The position numbers were made by a program, and so were the translations under genes. Positions 21,426 to 32,965 of a stretch of 64,000 bases of DNA are shown here, piece after piece. The stretch is from NCBI GenBank assembly GCA_027257055.1, contig JAPVLO010000180.1, forward strand, positions 2,170,001 through 2,234,000. Reading direction: 5' to 3'. Position 1 is the first letter of the stretch. Every line of letters starts with the position of its first letter. Source of the DNA: Cephalopachus bancanus (lineage: Eukaryota > Chordata > Mammalia > Primates > Tarsiidae). The notes below the pieces were generated by a model. The model worked only from the letters and a program-made list of their open reading frames with translations, was not told the origin of the DNA and ran no database searches.

Positions 21426-22461
21426 CCCCAAGAGGGGGCCCAGGACCATGTGAGGATCAATACCCTGCTTAAAGTAAGACTGTCTGCCCGCCCCCAGGGG
21501 AGCCCGGCCCCTCGAGAACCCGGGAGGAGCTGGAAAGGACCCAACTTGTTAATTAGGCCAGTCAGGGGCCGCGGAGGGGACACAGCCTTGATACTGGGCT
21601 CCCACTGCCCTGGCAGGGCGGCCCCAGCTCCAGGGACTTCAGACCCGTTGCCCACAGGATGTCAACAGCCTCTAGCCGGGGCCCGGGCCAGAGAGGACGC
21701 TGGGTGTAGTGTCCTCACCTCCGGGCATCGTCCTCCAATGCCAGAGGCGGAGAGGATGCTGGGAGCTGTGCCCTCACCTCTGGGCCATCATCCTCTGATG
21801 CCAGCCCCAGCCCTGGACCTGCCTTCTGGGTCACTCGGAGTGTTCATAAGGGCTTGAGGAAAGGAGGTGTAACATGTGTCCCTTGTCAGACTTGAGAACT
21901 CCCAAAAGCTTGAAGGCTCCAAAGCTGTGAGGGGTGAACCTGAGGAGAAGCTGCTGGGAGTGCCTGGAGGAGTCTGGGTCCTTCCCCAACCCGCACCCAG
22001 CGGCCTTTCCCACGGTGAGCAGAGAAGACAGGAGAATGGAAAACCTCTTCTCTGGATGCAGGCAGACAGTGGCCTAACGACTCCTTCTCAGGGACATGGG
22101 GGAAGGAGAAGACGGGGAAGGCAAGGACAGGAGGTTTGCTGGCCGCCCCAGTGTCCCAGCTGCGGGGCAGCACGCGTCTCCAGGTGCAGGCTGCTTCCTG
22201 CGCCAGCCCCACACGCAGCGCTCGCGAGGGCGGCAGGTGTGTGGAGGGGCCTCCCGTCCGTACTCCAGGCGGGGACACTCTCAGGCACTAGGTCAGTTTC
22301 CCCACACGTGGTCTGTGTCTGTGTTGAAGAGGCCAAGAGTCCCCATTAAAGCAAGGAGATGGGCCCCAAACTTGACCATTTAATGCTGCTTTTGCAAAGT
22401 CCACCACATGGATCACCTGATGTTCCAACAGCATTCCTGAGTCCCACAAAATGCAGTCCAG
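21426..22461. other. Unique GC-rich sequence with a two-copy tandem repeat
   Basis: Two adjacent units of about 59 bases start at 21,691 and 21,750 ('gagaggacgctggg...' and 'gagaggatgctggg...'), sharing 'cctcacctc' and 'cctc.aatgccag' words with some substitutions. The rest is unrecognised. Confidence 0.5.
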
Positions 22462-22738
22462 AGGCTGGGAATGGTGGCTCATACCCGTAATCCTAGCAAC
22501 TTGGGAGGCCAAGGCAGGAAGATGGATGGAGCCTGAGAATTTGAGCCCAGCCTGGGCCACATAGAGAGACCTCTTCTCTATAAAATTTTAAAAAATTAGC
22601 CAGGCATGGTGTTGTGCACCTGTAGGCTGAGATGGAAGGATTGCCTGAGCCCAGGAGGTCGAGGCTGCACTGAGTCATGATCACACATACCACCGCTCCA
22701 GCCTGGGTGACAGAGTGAGACCCCGACTTGAAAAAATG
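22462..22738 (+). repeat. AluJ-like SINE
   Basis: Both arms are present. The right arm lost the segment after 'gcacctgtag' (it goes directly to 'gctgagatggaagg'). The ending 'cctgggtgacagagtgagacccc' and a short A tail complete it. Confidence 0.9.
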
Positions 22739-24376
22739 CATCCACATAGTCCAGGACTGCTCCAGTTTTTATACGACAAATTGCCCAGCCCAGGATGACT
22801 TTTCCTTCCTTCCTTCTGTGGTGGAGCGCACACAAGATGATGGCACACCACTTGTGTATGACGGTCACAACTGCAAAGTTCACTGCTCTGCGTTCTGGTA
22901 ATGGGACCATCACCTCTCCAGAAGGTCCACAAGAACCACAAGTTGAGCCCAAAGGCCTCCGAGGCGCCAACATCCACCCTGCAAGAGCCATACCCTGAGA
23001 TGGAGGCATCCCCCTCCCGGCCCGGGGTCCAGCAGGCTCCTGACATTTTTGATGTGATTCCAAGGAGTCTGGCTCTCTAGCCAACTAGGAGGAGCAGGGA
23101 GAAGCTGGGAACAGATACACCAACAGCACAAAGTCACCGCTTCTAGAAAGTGAGTGAAAATACTCCAAACGGGAAGTCTTCGGGCCCTTCGACAGTCTAG
23201 GGTTATTTATTTCGGGTGCAAATCGTTTTCCACACGTCAGCACGCCTTGAGTTGTCCATCAAAAGGTAACAAGCTGTAATGTCTCGTGTGTCGTGAGGTA
23301 GGGACGCGTGCAAGCAATTCTTCTAAAATCCATCTGTAAGAATCGAAACCTCGCTGTTGGGCTCACAGATCCCAGACTTCAGCCACTCAGGCATTGATCC
23401 CCGGGACAACTCATGCTCATGCCGCGTGGCTCTTCCACCCTGCTCATGCTTCTTGGTTCTCCTGAAGAGCTGGCAGAAGTGTTGGGACAGAGCAATACAC
23501 GAGAAGCCAGGTGGCCCCCTGTGTGCCAGGGTTCACAACACGGCGGCCCTCAGTGTGACGGGGTGACTGGCCTGACCCAGGAGGCGAGGACCTGCCTTCC
23601 CAGAACTCCATGGGCCAGTGTTCAGCACCGCCCTCATTAGGCACCAAGTTATGAAAGCCGGCAACAAGATGAACGCCACTAAAAACAGAGGCACCGAGCA
23701 CTCAGACCCCAGCCCTTCCTAACGACCTTGGGGATGCCACTGCTGACTACGTCACCGCAGTCACTTTTCTCTGTCGTGTCGGCCGGTGGCAGTGCCCTGG
23801 ATGCTGTGCCTCTGCCCAGTCCCCAGCTCCAGGTCCAGGGACAGCCCCGGGGCAGCTGGAAATGGATGGCGCAGCCTCTCTGGAGAGCCCCCTGGGTGGG
23901 GTTTGCTCACATGATGAGGCTATTTTAGGACTCAGCCCTTGTGCTCTTGAGTCTGTGTCCCTGAGAAACCCCCACCCAGGCCCAGCAGGGGCCACGTGTG
24001 TCCGCGTGTGAAGACGCCGGTGTGCAGTGGGGAAGGCCATCCGGGCTCCCACTGGGGAGCAGAGATGAGCAAGTCATGACGGACGACTGCGGAGCAATAT
24101 GATGCAGCTTCTAGAGCCCACGGAGTAGACGCACACGGCCACACCGGTTGCCCTTGAACACATGGTGCCGAGGGAAGAAGGTGCAAACCAGAATGAGATC
24201 CGCAGATGGCACTGTCTATGCAGATGAAATTGCAGGCACACTAAGCAAAACGTGCGTTTTATAGATACACATACAAATACCAGGAGGAACGCAGGACATG
24301 TTTAGAATGCTTGCCTGCGTGGGGTGGGAGACAGCAATAAAAGAGAATGTGCTGATCGATTGTTAAAACAAGAATG
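22739..24376. other. Unique sequence
   Basis: No transposon is recognised over about 1.6 kb apart from possible decayed fragments. The 162-codon minus-strand frame at 22,596-23,084 overlaps the Alu on its right end and is not a gene. No exon is supported. Confidence 0.35.
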
Positions 24377-24665
24377 GGCCGGGCTCAGTGGCTCAGCCTG
24401 TCATCCCAGCACTTTGGGAGGCTGAGGCGAGTGGATGGCCTGAACCCGTGGGCTCGAGACCCGCCTGGGCAACTTGGCGAGACCTCATCTCTACAATCAA
24501 AAATCAGCCAGGGGTGGTAGTGAGCGCCTGTAGTTCCAGCTACTCAGAAGGCGGAGGCAGAAGGATCGCCAGAGCCCAGCAGGCCGTGAGCGGGCCACTG
24601 CACTCCAGCCTGGGCGAGGGAGAGAGACTCTGACTCAAAAAACCCAAAACACAAAAACAAGAGTG
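24364..24665 (+). mobile_element. Hairpin-set Alu with right-arm deletion (copy D)
   Basis: Near-identical direct repeats AAAACAAGAATGG and AAAACAAGAGTGG flank the element (24,377-24,650). The left arm has the set's 'tggctcagcctgtc' and 'ggctcgagacccgcctgggcaacttggcgagacctcatctctac' split over the usual positions. The right-arm hairpin is damaged ('caggccgtgagcgggccac'), retaining the GTGAGC form seen in the intermediate copies. Confidence 0.88.
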
Positions 24666-24839
24666 GAGCCAAGTCCAAACAGCAGATGCTAATATTCCAG
24701 GCACTGAGAAGTAGGGTTAACTCAGCCCTCTAGACCTAAGTCCAATAAAAAAAGAATGACAACTGGAATGGTACCTTACCCGCCCCCACTGTGAGGGTCA
24801 AATGGACAATGCCTGTGAAAATTGTGTGCACCCCCAAAT

Positions 24840-24965
24840 GCCATTCGGTTCTATCAGTACTGCCTTGATCTTTCAGCACTGCTGGGAAAGTTAAGCTGGA
24901 CTGCAGGGAATAGTTAAGAAATATAGCAGGGTGCCCATCTTTCTGTCTTGTGTGTCTGTTTTCTT
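24840..24965 (+). repeat. Unassigned dispersed repeat, unit 1 of a local pair
   Basis: The words 'atctttcagcactgctggg', 'aagttaagctggactgcaggg', 'gttaagaaatatagcagggtg' and 'tctttctgtcttgtgtgtctg' recur in the same order, with substitutions, 808 bases further right. The family was not identified. Confidence 0.65.
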
Positions 24966-25647
24966 CCAGTGAAGGAGAAAGTCCATCTGTCTCAATATGT
25001 TTAACAGAGAAGTTTAAATGTCCTTCATTAAATATGCCTCTATAAATTACAAACTTTTAAATAAAAATCACGGCCATTTCTGATTTTTTTCTGGGTAACA
25101 TGCTTGTGGTGGACACTATCAGTTGCCTGGCCATGACTATTCCCCCTCTTTCCTTGGGGTGCAGTATCCATGGTCGTTCAGGTGACAACATGCCTCTCTT
25201 TCCAGGGGACCCGCTGTGGCTGGTCCAGGACTCTCAGGTCATACCATTTCTGACTGCCAGTGGTGGTTTTTGGGTGGGAGCAGGTAGCTCTGTTCTGGTA
25301 AGAGGTGTAAGGGGAGGTTTGCTTGGAGGAAACTTCTAGAAGAATGTCATTTCTTGTCAAAAAAAAAAAACACAGAAAAAGTGGTCTGATGAGGTCGTCT
25401 GTTTCCTCCCTCCTCGGACATGGGTATGGGAAGATTTTGCATCTGGAGCTGGGGCAGTCACTTGTGACCACAAGGCAATGAGCTTCAGAAACAACAGACA
25501 ACTAGACAACAGACATCTAGAGCCTGTCTCCCAGATGTCCCCCAAGTTCCCTCACCGAGCCTGAAGCCACCCAGACTCCTGGCTGTGTGAGTTCATGAAA
25601 TGCCCTCACGACTCTAGCTATGGTCAGTCCAGTGTCACTTTCAGGAT
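24966..25647. other. Spacer between the repeat pair
   Basis: Unrecognised sequence, AT-rich at 25,000-25,090, containing an A-run at 25,359-25,370. No gene is supported. Confidence 0.3.
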
Positions 25648-25775
25648 CTCAGAAATTGCCTTTATCTTTCAGCACGGCTGGGGAAGTCAAGAGGAGCTGT
25701 AGGAAGCGGTGAAGAAATCCCGCAAGGGGCCCCGTCTTTCGGTCTTCTTTGTTTGTCTTGTTGGTTTGAGACGCT
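25648..25775 (+). repeat. Unassigned dispersed repeat, unit 2 of a local pair
   Basis: Matches the unit at 24,840 in order and orientation: 'atctttcagcacggctggg', 'aagtcaagaggagctgtagg', 'gtgaagaaatcccgcaagggg', 'gtctttcggtcttctttg'. CpG-rich differences suggest independent decay. It may be a second insertion of one family or an old segmental duplicate. Confidence 0.65.
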
Positions 25776-26490
25776 GTGTGGCCTTCATGTCCTCGGAAAG
25801 ACGTCGACATCTCCTGGGCACGTTCTGCAGGAAGCGTTGTCCTGCCAGCTTGTGATTTTCCCAAATGTTGTGTCTGGTGGACTTTAGGGGAGCGGTGGTT
25901 TAAAACCAGCGTGGCCTGCCTGTGTTCCGCGGGGGCCCAGGAGAGCTGGTGTTGCTGCAACAAGCCAGGCCTCTGTTTCGGACGCCAGGGACTCCGGAAA
26001 GCTGCCATGTGCCTGATCATACCTCTGAAGCCGAAGGTCGCACAGGCTGCATGGTGGGAAGGTCAAGACCAGCTGTGTGGCTGGAGGGAAGACAGTGGCC
26101 ATAAAACACCAGGAGGGCTGTGTGTGCGGGAGGCTCAACCTCGCACTGTAGTCCCATGGGACCAAGGAGCAGCAGGCAGGGGTGTCGACGCTAACTTGAC
26201 TGTGCTGGTGAGAGTCGCCCACCCAGGACAGCTCACGCTGCACAGCCATGAGCCTCCCCGGACGTGTCCGAATCAGAGCACATCACTGAACGCCCGGTCT
26301 CCAAGGTCCCAGCCAAGCCCCAGATTCTGAAATGATGTAATCCTCTTGGCAAAATGCAAATCCCTCTTCAGGATCATAATTTAACAAAAGCAGGTGAGGA
26401 CAGAGACCCTAATGCAGGTGACCAGGCAGAGCAGAGGATCGGAGGTCATCAAGGAGTCACTTCCAGCTCTACTTTTTTTTTTAAGAATAA
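25776..26490. other. Unique sequence
   Basis: Open frames of up to 184 codons on the plus strand and 121 on the minus strand overlap. No domain, repeat or splice-framed exon is recognised. Confidence 0.3.
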
Positions 26491-27425
26491 GTGGATATGC
26501 TCATTTTCTCAAAAAAAATTGAAAGTAGAATTGCCACACGGTCCAGTAATTCCAATTCTGGTTTGGTACTCAAAAGAAATAAAAGCAACTGGATGTGGTG
26601 ACTCACACCTATAATCCCAGCACTTTGGGAGGCCAAGGCCAGAGGATCGCTTGCACCCAGGAGTTTGACACCCGCCAGCCTAGACAACACAGTGAGACCT
26701 TACCTCTACAAAAGAAAAAATCAACGCCCGCCAGCCTAGACAACACAGTGAGACCTCACCTCTACAAAAGAAAAAATCAGAACAAATTAGCAAGGCATGG
26801 CGGCATGTACCTGCAGTCCCAGGTACTGGAGAAGCTGAGGCAGGAGCCTGGCCTGAGCCCAGGAGTTTAGGCTGTGATAAGCAAAGATCATGCCACTGCA
26901 CTCCAGCCTGGATGGCAGAGGGAGACCCTGACTCAAAAAAAAAAATTGAAGACAGGGCCTCAGATATCTGTACACCCGTGTTCATAACAGCGTCATTCAC
27001 AGTAGCCAAAAGGAGGAAGCACCCACGTGTCCATCGGTGGATGGATGGAGAAGTAAAAAGTGGTCTATTCGTCCAAAGGAGTAGTATTCAGCCTTAACAA
27101 GGAAGCTTCAAAGCTCTGGCACAGGCTACCACATGGCTGGACCCCAGGGACATTGTGCAAAGTGAAAAATACCACTGACTCCATTTACACGAGAGACCTG
27201 GAGCCATCGAGCTCACTCCTGGAGACAGGAAGTGGTACCATGGTGGCCAGGGGCTGGGGCGAGCAGGACTAGAAGTTGTAGTTGAATAAGTTCAAAGTTC
27301 CAGTTCTGCAGGACGGAAAGAGTTCTGGAGACAGGTTCCCCAACAGCATGGATGTGCTTAACACTGCTGAGACGTTTCCTAACAGGGCGGAGAGGGTCAA
27401 TGTCATGCTTCGCCACAATTTTTTT
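26491..27425 (+). repeat. LINE-1 3' end split by an Alu
   Basis: Left piece 26,491-26,588 ('aattgaaagtagaattgccacacggtccagtaattcc') and right piece 26,946-27,425 ('gtacacccgtgttcataacagcgtcattcacagtagcc', 'tgtccatcggtggatgg', 'agtagtattcagcctt', 'ggccaggggctgggg') are consecutive parts of one old LINE-1. The Alu at 26,590-26,945 was inserted between them. Confidence 0.85.
26590..26945 (+). mobile_element. AluJ-like SINE with an internal 56-bp tandem duplication
   Basis: The segment 'cccgccagcctagacaacac' through 'aaagaaaaaatca' occurs twice in a row, starting at 26,671 and 26,727 (period 56). It covers the end of the left arm and the A-rich linker. The right arm has an ordinary, not hairpin, form. 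The element is nested in a LINE-1. Confidence 0.9.
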
Positions 27426-28290
27426 AAAAGGAATCTGACTATGAGGCATTTTCTAGAACACAGATCCAGGATATCTTCTCTCCACAGTCCTGGGGCAAGA
27501 ACCCACCCCCCACCCAGACCCAGAGAAGAGGCAACCCTGTTCTCACTGGCACCAAAGAGGAGGGAAAACAGGTGCAGCCACTGCTCAGAACCCCCACCTG
27601 TGGCGGCCCTGCTGGGAGAAGCCACCCCCCTCCTACGTGGGCTGCTCTGACTCCTGCCATCTAAACAAAGAGCCCTAGACAGAGGCACCGAATAAAATGA
27701 GACACACCTTTGACATTGCCCATTCTGAGCCCTGCGTTCAGAGCCCCAGAGCGGAGAGATGGTCTTGCCCGAGACCATGGCCGCATTAATGACAGCAAGC
27801 CCAGAACCACAGGGCTCGGAGCACCTGCCCCTCGCTCGCAGGTGGGTCCTGGAAGTATTATTTAGCATTGCTAAAGAACTTCATATTTGCAAAGTGCTTC
27901 AGGCTCATCTATTATTCATGCGCTAATGAGAATACTTAGAGCGTGCCTTTTCTCCAAGGAGCTCAGAGCACTTTGTAAATGTTAACTCATTCACCCCCTA
28001 ATCCCAAAGGGACAGACAGAAATCCTCACCCCTTGGATCTGCACTTGGTAAAGAGTCAGCCTAGCAGGCGTGAGGGAAGGCGGTCTCAGCCCAGGTGCCT
28101 CCAAGGCCCTGTCCCTCGCGATCTTCTAAGTAAGCAGGTTCCTGCAGCTGAAACGCTAGCCCTCCAGTGCCAAACGCAATTTATCTGAGGCTGGGTGGCG
28201 TGCACGGACCAGAGGAAGGGGGCTTGTGTTCCAGGAAGGGGAAGAAGAAAGGAAGGAATGCTCTCTGGTCACATTTGGCAGCCAGCCTTT
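27426..28290. other. Intergenic sequence with a possible MIR/L2 fragment
   Basis: Between 27,850 and 28,080, 'aaagtgcttcaggctcatctattattcatgcgctaatgag' and 'agagcactttgtaaatgttaactcattcacccc' resemble MIR/L2-type words ('actttgtaaatgttaactcattt'). The rest is unrecognised. Confidence 0.4.
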
Positions 28291-28480
28291 CCCGAGCATT
28301 CACAATCACCAGACCCACGCCCCCCCCACCCCGTCACCTTAGTGAATCCTCCTCTCGCCCCTACAACTGGATAGGGATCATCTCCCTTCTCATAGAAGGC
28401 AACTGAGACTTGGGGAGCTAAGAAGTGCTCCCGAGGCCACCCCTAGACACTGTCAGCCTTGTGACTAGAACCCAGATAAA
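28291..28480 (+). repeat. MIR SINE remnant
   Basis: Order of words: 'tagtgaatcctcctctcgcccctacaactgg', 'gggatcatctcccttctcatagaaggcaactgagacttgggg', 'aagtgctcccgaggccaccc', 'gactagaacccag'. This fits a decayed MIR. Confidence 0.6.
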
Positions 28481-29479
28481 ACTCCAGGGCCTGTGTTTCT
28501 CCCCAGTGTTGAGGGCTAACCATGGAGAAACCATCACTCAGTGACGCTAGAAAATCCCGTTCTTGGAAAAAGTCACTCACCTAAGTCCACACAAAGGCAG
28601 AAGGTTGAAGGCAGCGGACTTCCCCACCCTCCCTACGGCAGGCATCATGTCACATCAGAGCACACACGCTCGCGAGGCTGGTCACATCAGAGCACTAGTC
28701 ACACCGGAGTACACACGCTGGCGAGACTGCCTCTCCTCCACCAGGCGTGAGCGGTGTCCTCATCATATGACCCCTCGGGCTGCCATGGCACCAATACCCA
28801 GCAGGTATCAGGGACAGATGTGTGGGAAAGGAGGGTGGAAGACGAAGCTTTGAGACAGACCTTACATCTGACCCAACAGTCAGTGATGTTACAAGGCTAT
28901 ATTTAAAGCTGTGGACATACGTCGTAAGTTCCATTCTGAAATGTTGCCCTGTGCCCCTGATCTCGATCAAAAGCGTCTCTGAGCATCTGGGCGTCTCAGG
29001 GCTGCAGGGTCACCCTCCCAGGGTTTACCTTCCAGCGAGGGGCACAAAGGAAACACGTGAGGAGGCCATTCATGCAAGACAGGAGATAAATGTCCACGCA
29101 GATCGAAGGATTTCGGGTCCAGGGAAGGCTTCGCGGAGACAGCGCCATCTGAGCAACACCCAGAAAGACGGGCAATGTGGCTGGGCTCGAAGGGCATCCT
29201 GCCCAGAGAACAGGAGCCAGACAGGTTGAGGGGCGGGGGCGGGGGCGGGGGCGGGATGGGAGGACCCGCAGATCAGGATTCATGACACAGTGTTTATCTG
29301 CCTGTCACAGAAATCCCCTCCGCTCCTTGAAAGCCAGCTACGGGCATGAGATGTGCAGCAAGCTATTCTACCTCAAGCCCGGGTCCGAGGAAGCGTTTCC
29401 TCACCCCTTTGTTGGTCCACAAAGGAGAGGGGCTGTGTTCAGGCGGGCTGTTCCCCGTTAATGAACACCGACTCACTGA
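28481..29479. other. Unique sequence with a G-quadruplex-type tract
   Basis: At 28,650-28,735 a short two-copy repeat ('gagcacacacgctcgcgagg' and 'gagtacacacgctggcgaga') is visible. At 29,230-29,255 runs of G (4, 5, 5, 5, 3) are separated by single C, a G-quadruplex-forming pattern on the plus strand. No gene is supported. Confidence 0.45.
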
Positions 29480-29800
29480 GATTCATAACTGGAGTCAGAA
29501 AACCTGAGCGTCAATAAAGGAGCAATACGTTCTCCACAATATTACAACTTCCTGGTACTGCGGTAATTAGAATTTCCAATACTAATAAAAGACTGTACAG
29601 TTAATTAGCAGCAGTCGTAAAAGTCTGAGAACAAATACACCATGTATTAAATACAACAACGAATGTGATTGCTGCACACCGACTGAAAAATTAAAGAGAG
29701 GGCGAGAAGAAGGAAGGCACTTTCCACAGCTGTGTCAGGTCAGAAACTGAAACATGGCTTCTCTCGGTCTTTGCGGCCACGACTTCTTATTATAGTAATG
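29480..29800. promoter_or_regulatory. AT-rich candidate regulatory block
   Basis: Repeat-free sequence with 'cggtaattagaatttcc', 'actaataaaagac', 'cagttaattagcagc', 'ccatgtattaaatac' and 'gtgattgctgc'. It holds a run of TAATTA-class homeodomain words with retained CpGs ('gtcgtaaaag', 'caacgaatgtg'). Function is inferred from composition. Confidence 0.42.
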
Positions 29801-29997
29801 TTATGATCACACAGTTTTTACTGTTGATGTTAGGATGTCTGATTTCTCATTAATAGGTTCCATTTCCTTGAGAAGACAGGAAATCTGGCACGCCCTGATT
29901 AAGCTACAGTCTAAATACACATCACTTTCTCCTGGAGACCACGACCCGTCCATAAAGACGTAGACACACACGCACACTCGCAAACACACTCACACGT

Positions 29998-29998
<1 letters not shown>

Positions 29999-30043
<45 letters not shown>
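29999..30043. repeat. (CA)22 microsatellite
   Basis: Uninterrupted CA dinucleotides, preceded by a degenerate CA-rich stretch from about 29,965. Confidence 0.97.
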
Positions 30044-30045
<2 letters not shown>

Positions 30046-30419
30046 GACTAGGGCCTGCTTTGAAGCACACGTGAAGCCAGTAGTCACCTTTCCAGCCTGA
30101 GTTGAAGCCACCCCAAACGCTCTCCCTCGCCAACCTTACAGCACTCCACCTTCCAGCCTCCTTGAGGAAAAATCCCCTGGAGGAACACAACACCCCCTAT
30201 AAGATATTCTCAACCAAAAATTCAAATCTGACTCTGATCACACATCTAGCTTTAGTGACCAGTTTATAGGAAATACGGCAGACGGACAAAACAAGGTAAA
30301 CCACATCACAGGGATGGAGACAAATTCTCAACTGTGGAAATTTCTGTAGGACAAACAACCCTGTGTTTTCAATAAATACATTGCAAGGGTTAAAGGGAAT
30401 GGGAGCCCACAGACTGAGA

Positions 30420-31168
30420 GTTCAAAGACATCCAGCTCTTCGGTATTTACTTAAAGTGTTGAAAATGTGTTCACCTAGTCATAGACTTAGGAGCTATTGA
30501 GAGACCCAAGAAACCAAGAAACTTAAACTAGAAACCTGCACACAGATGTTCACAGCAACCTTACCCACCGCTAGCAAAACGTGGATACAACCAGGATGTC
30601 CTCCAATAGGAGAAAGGATGAATAAACTGTGGTACATTCAGAAAATGGAATAGTATTCAGCACTAAAGAGAAATGAGCTGTCATGCCATGGAAAGATCTG
30701 GAGGAAACCCAAATGCATGTCACTAAGTGAAAGCGGCCACTCCCCAATCTGAGAGGCTAGCTCCTGTAAGAGTTCAACTCTATGACATAAAGGCAAAGCT
30801 ATGGAGACCGTGGAAAGATCAGTGGTTTCTAGGAGTTGCGGGGAGGGATGAACAGTGGGGTGAGGGATGTTTAGGGCAGTCAAGCTACTGAATATTGTAA
30901 CGTGATGTTGGACACATGCCATTGTAAAGTGGTCCAAACCCACCGAATGCACAATACCAAGAGTGAGTCCTCATGCAGACTCTGGCCTTTGAGTGGCAAT
31001 GGCATGTCTGTGCGGGTCCATCATTTGTCACAAACGTCCCCCCTCTGGTGGGGGATGCTGATAGCTGGAGACTGTGCATGTGTGGGGGCAGGGCGTCCAT
31101 GGGAACTCCCTGTACCTTCCACTCCATTTTGCTGTGAATCCAAAACTGCTCTAAAAAATAAGTCCCGT
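30420..31168 (+). repeat. LINE-1 (L1ME-type) 3' end
   Basis: The series 'ttcacagcaaccttacccaccg', 'gtacattcagaaaatggaatagtattcagc', 'gatcagtggtttctaggagttg', 'gccattgtaaagtggtccaaacccaccgaatgcac', 'caccaagagtgag'-type words, 'cctctggtgggggatgctgatag' and 'ccattttgctgtgaatccaaaactgctct' is the ordered 3' end of an old LINE-1. It has no intact frame. Confidence 0.88.
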
Positions 31169-32004
31169 GTTGAGAAAAGTTAAGACAAATAAATCCAATG
31201 CAACATTTGGATTTGACTTGAATGCTACTCTTTATGGAATACTATCTGGAAAACTTAAACCCCGGCAGACTGGAGAGTTGATGACGTTCAAGAATTGTTC
31301 TTTGGTCTTTTAGGCCTGGTAAGGCATTGTGGTTATGGATTTTCTAGAGCCCTGATAGGTTTTAGATATTTCCTGGGATAATTACAGATGAAAGGCTACA
31401 ATGTCTGCATTTGCTTCCAAAAACCACAGAGGGCTGGAGACCAGAGCTGTAGATAAAATGAGACAGTCCTGGAGCTGAGAAGTCTGGAAGTTAGGAATTG
31501 GGTGCATGAGGTACATGAGGTTTCGCCATATTCTTCACTTTTGTAGATGTTTGAAATGTGACACAGTAGAAAGATTTTTTTTTAATCTAAAAAAAGGGGC
31601 TCTTAGCTATCATCTTCCGCCATGTTCACTCGGGCCTCAAGTATTTTGTCAAACTTACCCTGACACTCCTGGGGTGGGAGATGAGAGCAACTTGTGTCCT
31701 CCTGCTCAAACCCTGCAACGCTCAGCGCCAAAGCCAAGGTCCTGTGATGACTGGCTCCTGAGGACACTGGCCTGCCTCTGTAGAGGCTGTGCAGCCCAGG
31801 TTCCCTGGGGACACCCGGCCCAGGTGCTCACAGGGCAGGCGCATTCCTCCTTCCAGTCAGCTCAGGAACCACTGCCAAGGGGTTCTTCCCTCTCTATCCT
31901 AAAAAGTGCCTAGCCCATGCCTGCTCCTCTCTCTCCCCATCTCACTAGCCCCATTCTTCTTTATTCTTTATCTTGAGGTGTATCACCATGGAAGCTACCA
32001 TGCA
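31169..32004. other. Intergenic sequence with a short LINE-1 tail
   Basis: At 31,500-31,590 'ttcttcacttttgtagatgtttgaaatgtgacacag' plus a T/A-rich end resembles another LINE-1 3' tail. The frame at 31,506-31,913 crosses it and has no recognisable domain. Confidence 0.4.
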
Positions 32005-32560
32005 TGAGGGGCACCCCCAAACTGGAATTATCCCTTGGAGGGTGGCCCCTTGTAGGACAGGCTTCCCTGCTAGGTGAGTGTTCTGGGAACCCATTAGCAT
32101 CCTTGGACTAGCTAGCATTGCGAGAGGTTGCATACGGCTTCAGTAGGTTTTTTGAGACGTTCTCTCAACGTGATTGCCCATTTCTTGACGGATGATCTGT
32201 GAGCCCTCTTGCCAGCACCTCACTGAGTGTTCAGCAGTTTCTGACCACACAAGGCCTGACCCCATGCCCTACCTTTCTCAGTCACCCAACCTTACCCTGA
32301 GTGACTTTTTATTGTTTCCCCGGATGACAAAATCCTCACAGGGAAACATTTTGCTGATGTGGAAAGGCAAAACAAAACATGGCAGAAGCACTGAAAGGCG
32401 TCAAAATGGGCAGCTCAAAAACTGTTTTGGGCAGTGGGAAGAGAGTCTCCATAGGTGGATTGCATCAAACGGAGAGGACTTTGCAGGGCATTGAAGTTTA
32501 CGCTTGTAAGAATAAAGACAAAACTTTTGTGTAAATCCTGGTTTCTTGGACGTCACCCTT
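32005..32560 (+). mobile_element. Mariner-family DNA transposon, internally deleted, copy 2
   Basis: Begins TGAGGGGCACCCCC and ends near GGACGTCACCCT. It carries the same series of words as the element at 8.3 kb in the opposite orientation ('ttggagggtggccccttgtaggacaggcttccc', 'aggtgagtgttctgggaaccca', 'gtgttcagcagttt'). The frame at 32,192-32,494 keeps the C-terminal transposase part with SDFLLFPRM and RWIASNGEDF. Most of the transposase is deleted and the copy is inactive. Confidence 0.8.
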
Positions 32561-32965
32561 AAACACACCTTATGTGTCACCTTTCATTGTCTCCCCCATC
32601 CGCACATAGTTGCTTTGTGTGAGACGTAAAGCAAAGGGAAGAGACGCAACACTTCTCTAGAACGTTCTGTGCCTTCCTTCCTTCCTCCCCTCACCACACT
32701 GTCGGCATTCCCCAGGCAGGCTCAGGCAATCACTTCACACCCACAAAGCCACCTTCCCTCCCAGGCAGTCGCTGCCCATCAGGCCTTCCAAGGCCTCACC
32801 TGAGGACTCTCAGGTCTACCCTCTTCACTCTCCTCTGCTGTCCTGTGGCAGCAAGGGTCACCCGTAAGTGCTTCCATTCCCACAGCAGTTGTGCTGCTCC
32901 ATGCGCCCAAGTGCCTGAAGGGCAGCCCACCCCCTCCCGTATTACTTACAGATCCCTGTGCACCC
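32561..32965. other. Unique sequence, pyrimidine-rich
   Basis: No repeat family is recognised. Cytosine and thymine increase toward the minisatellite on its right. Confidence 0.3.
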
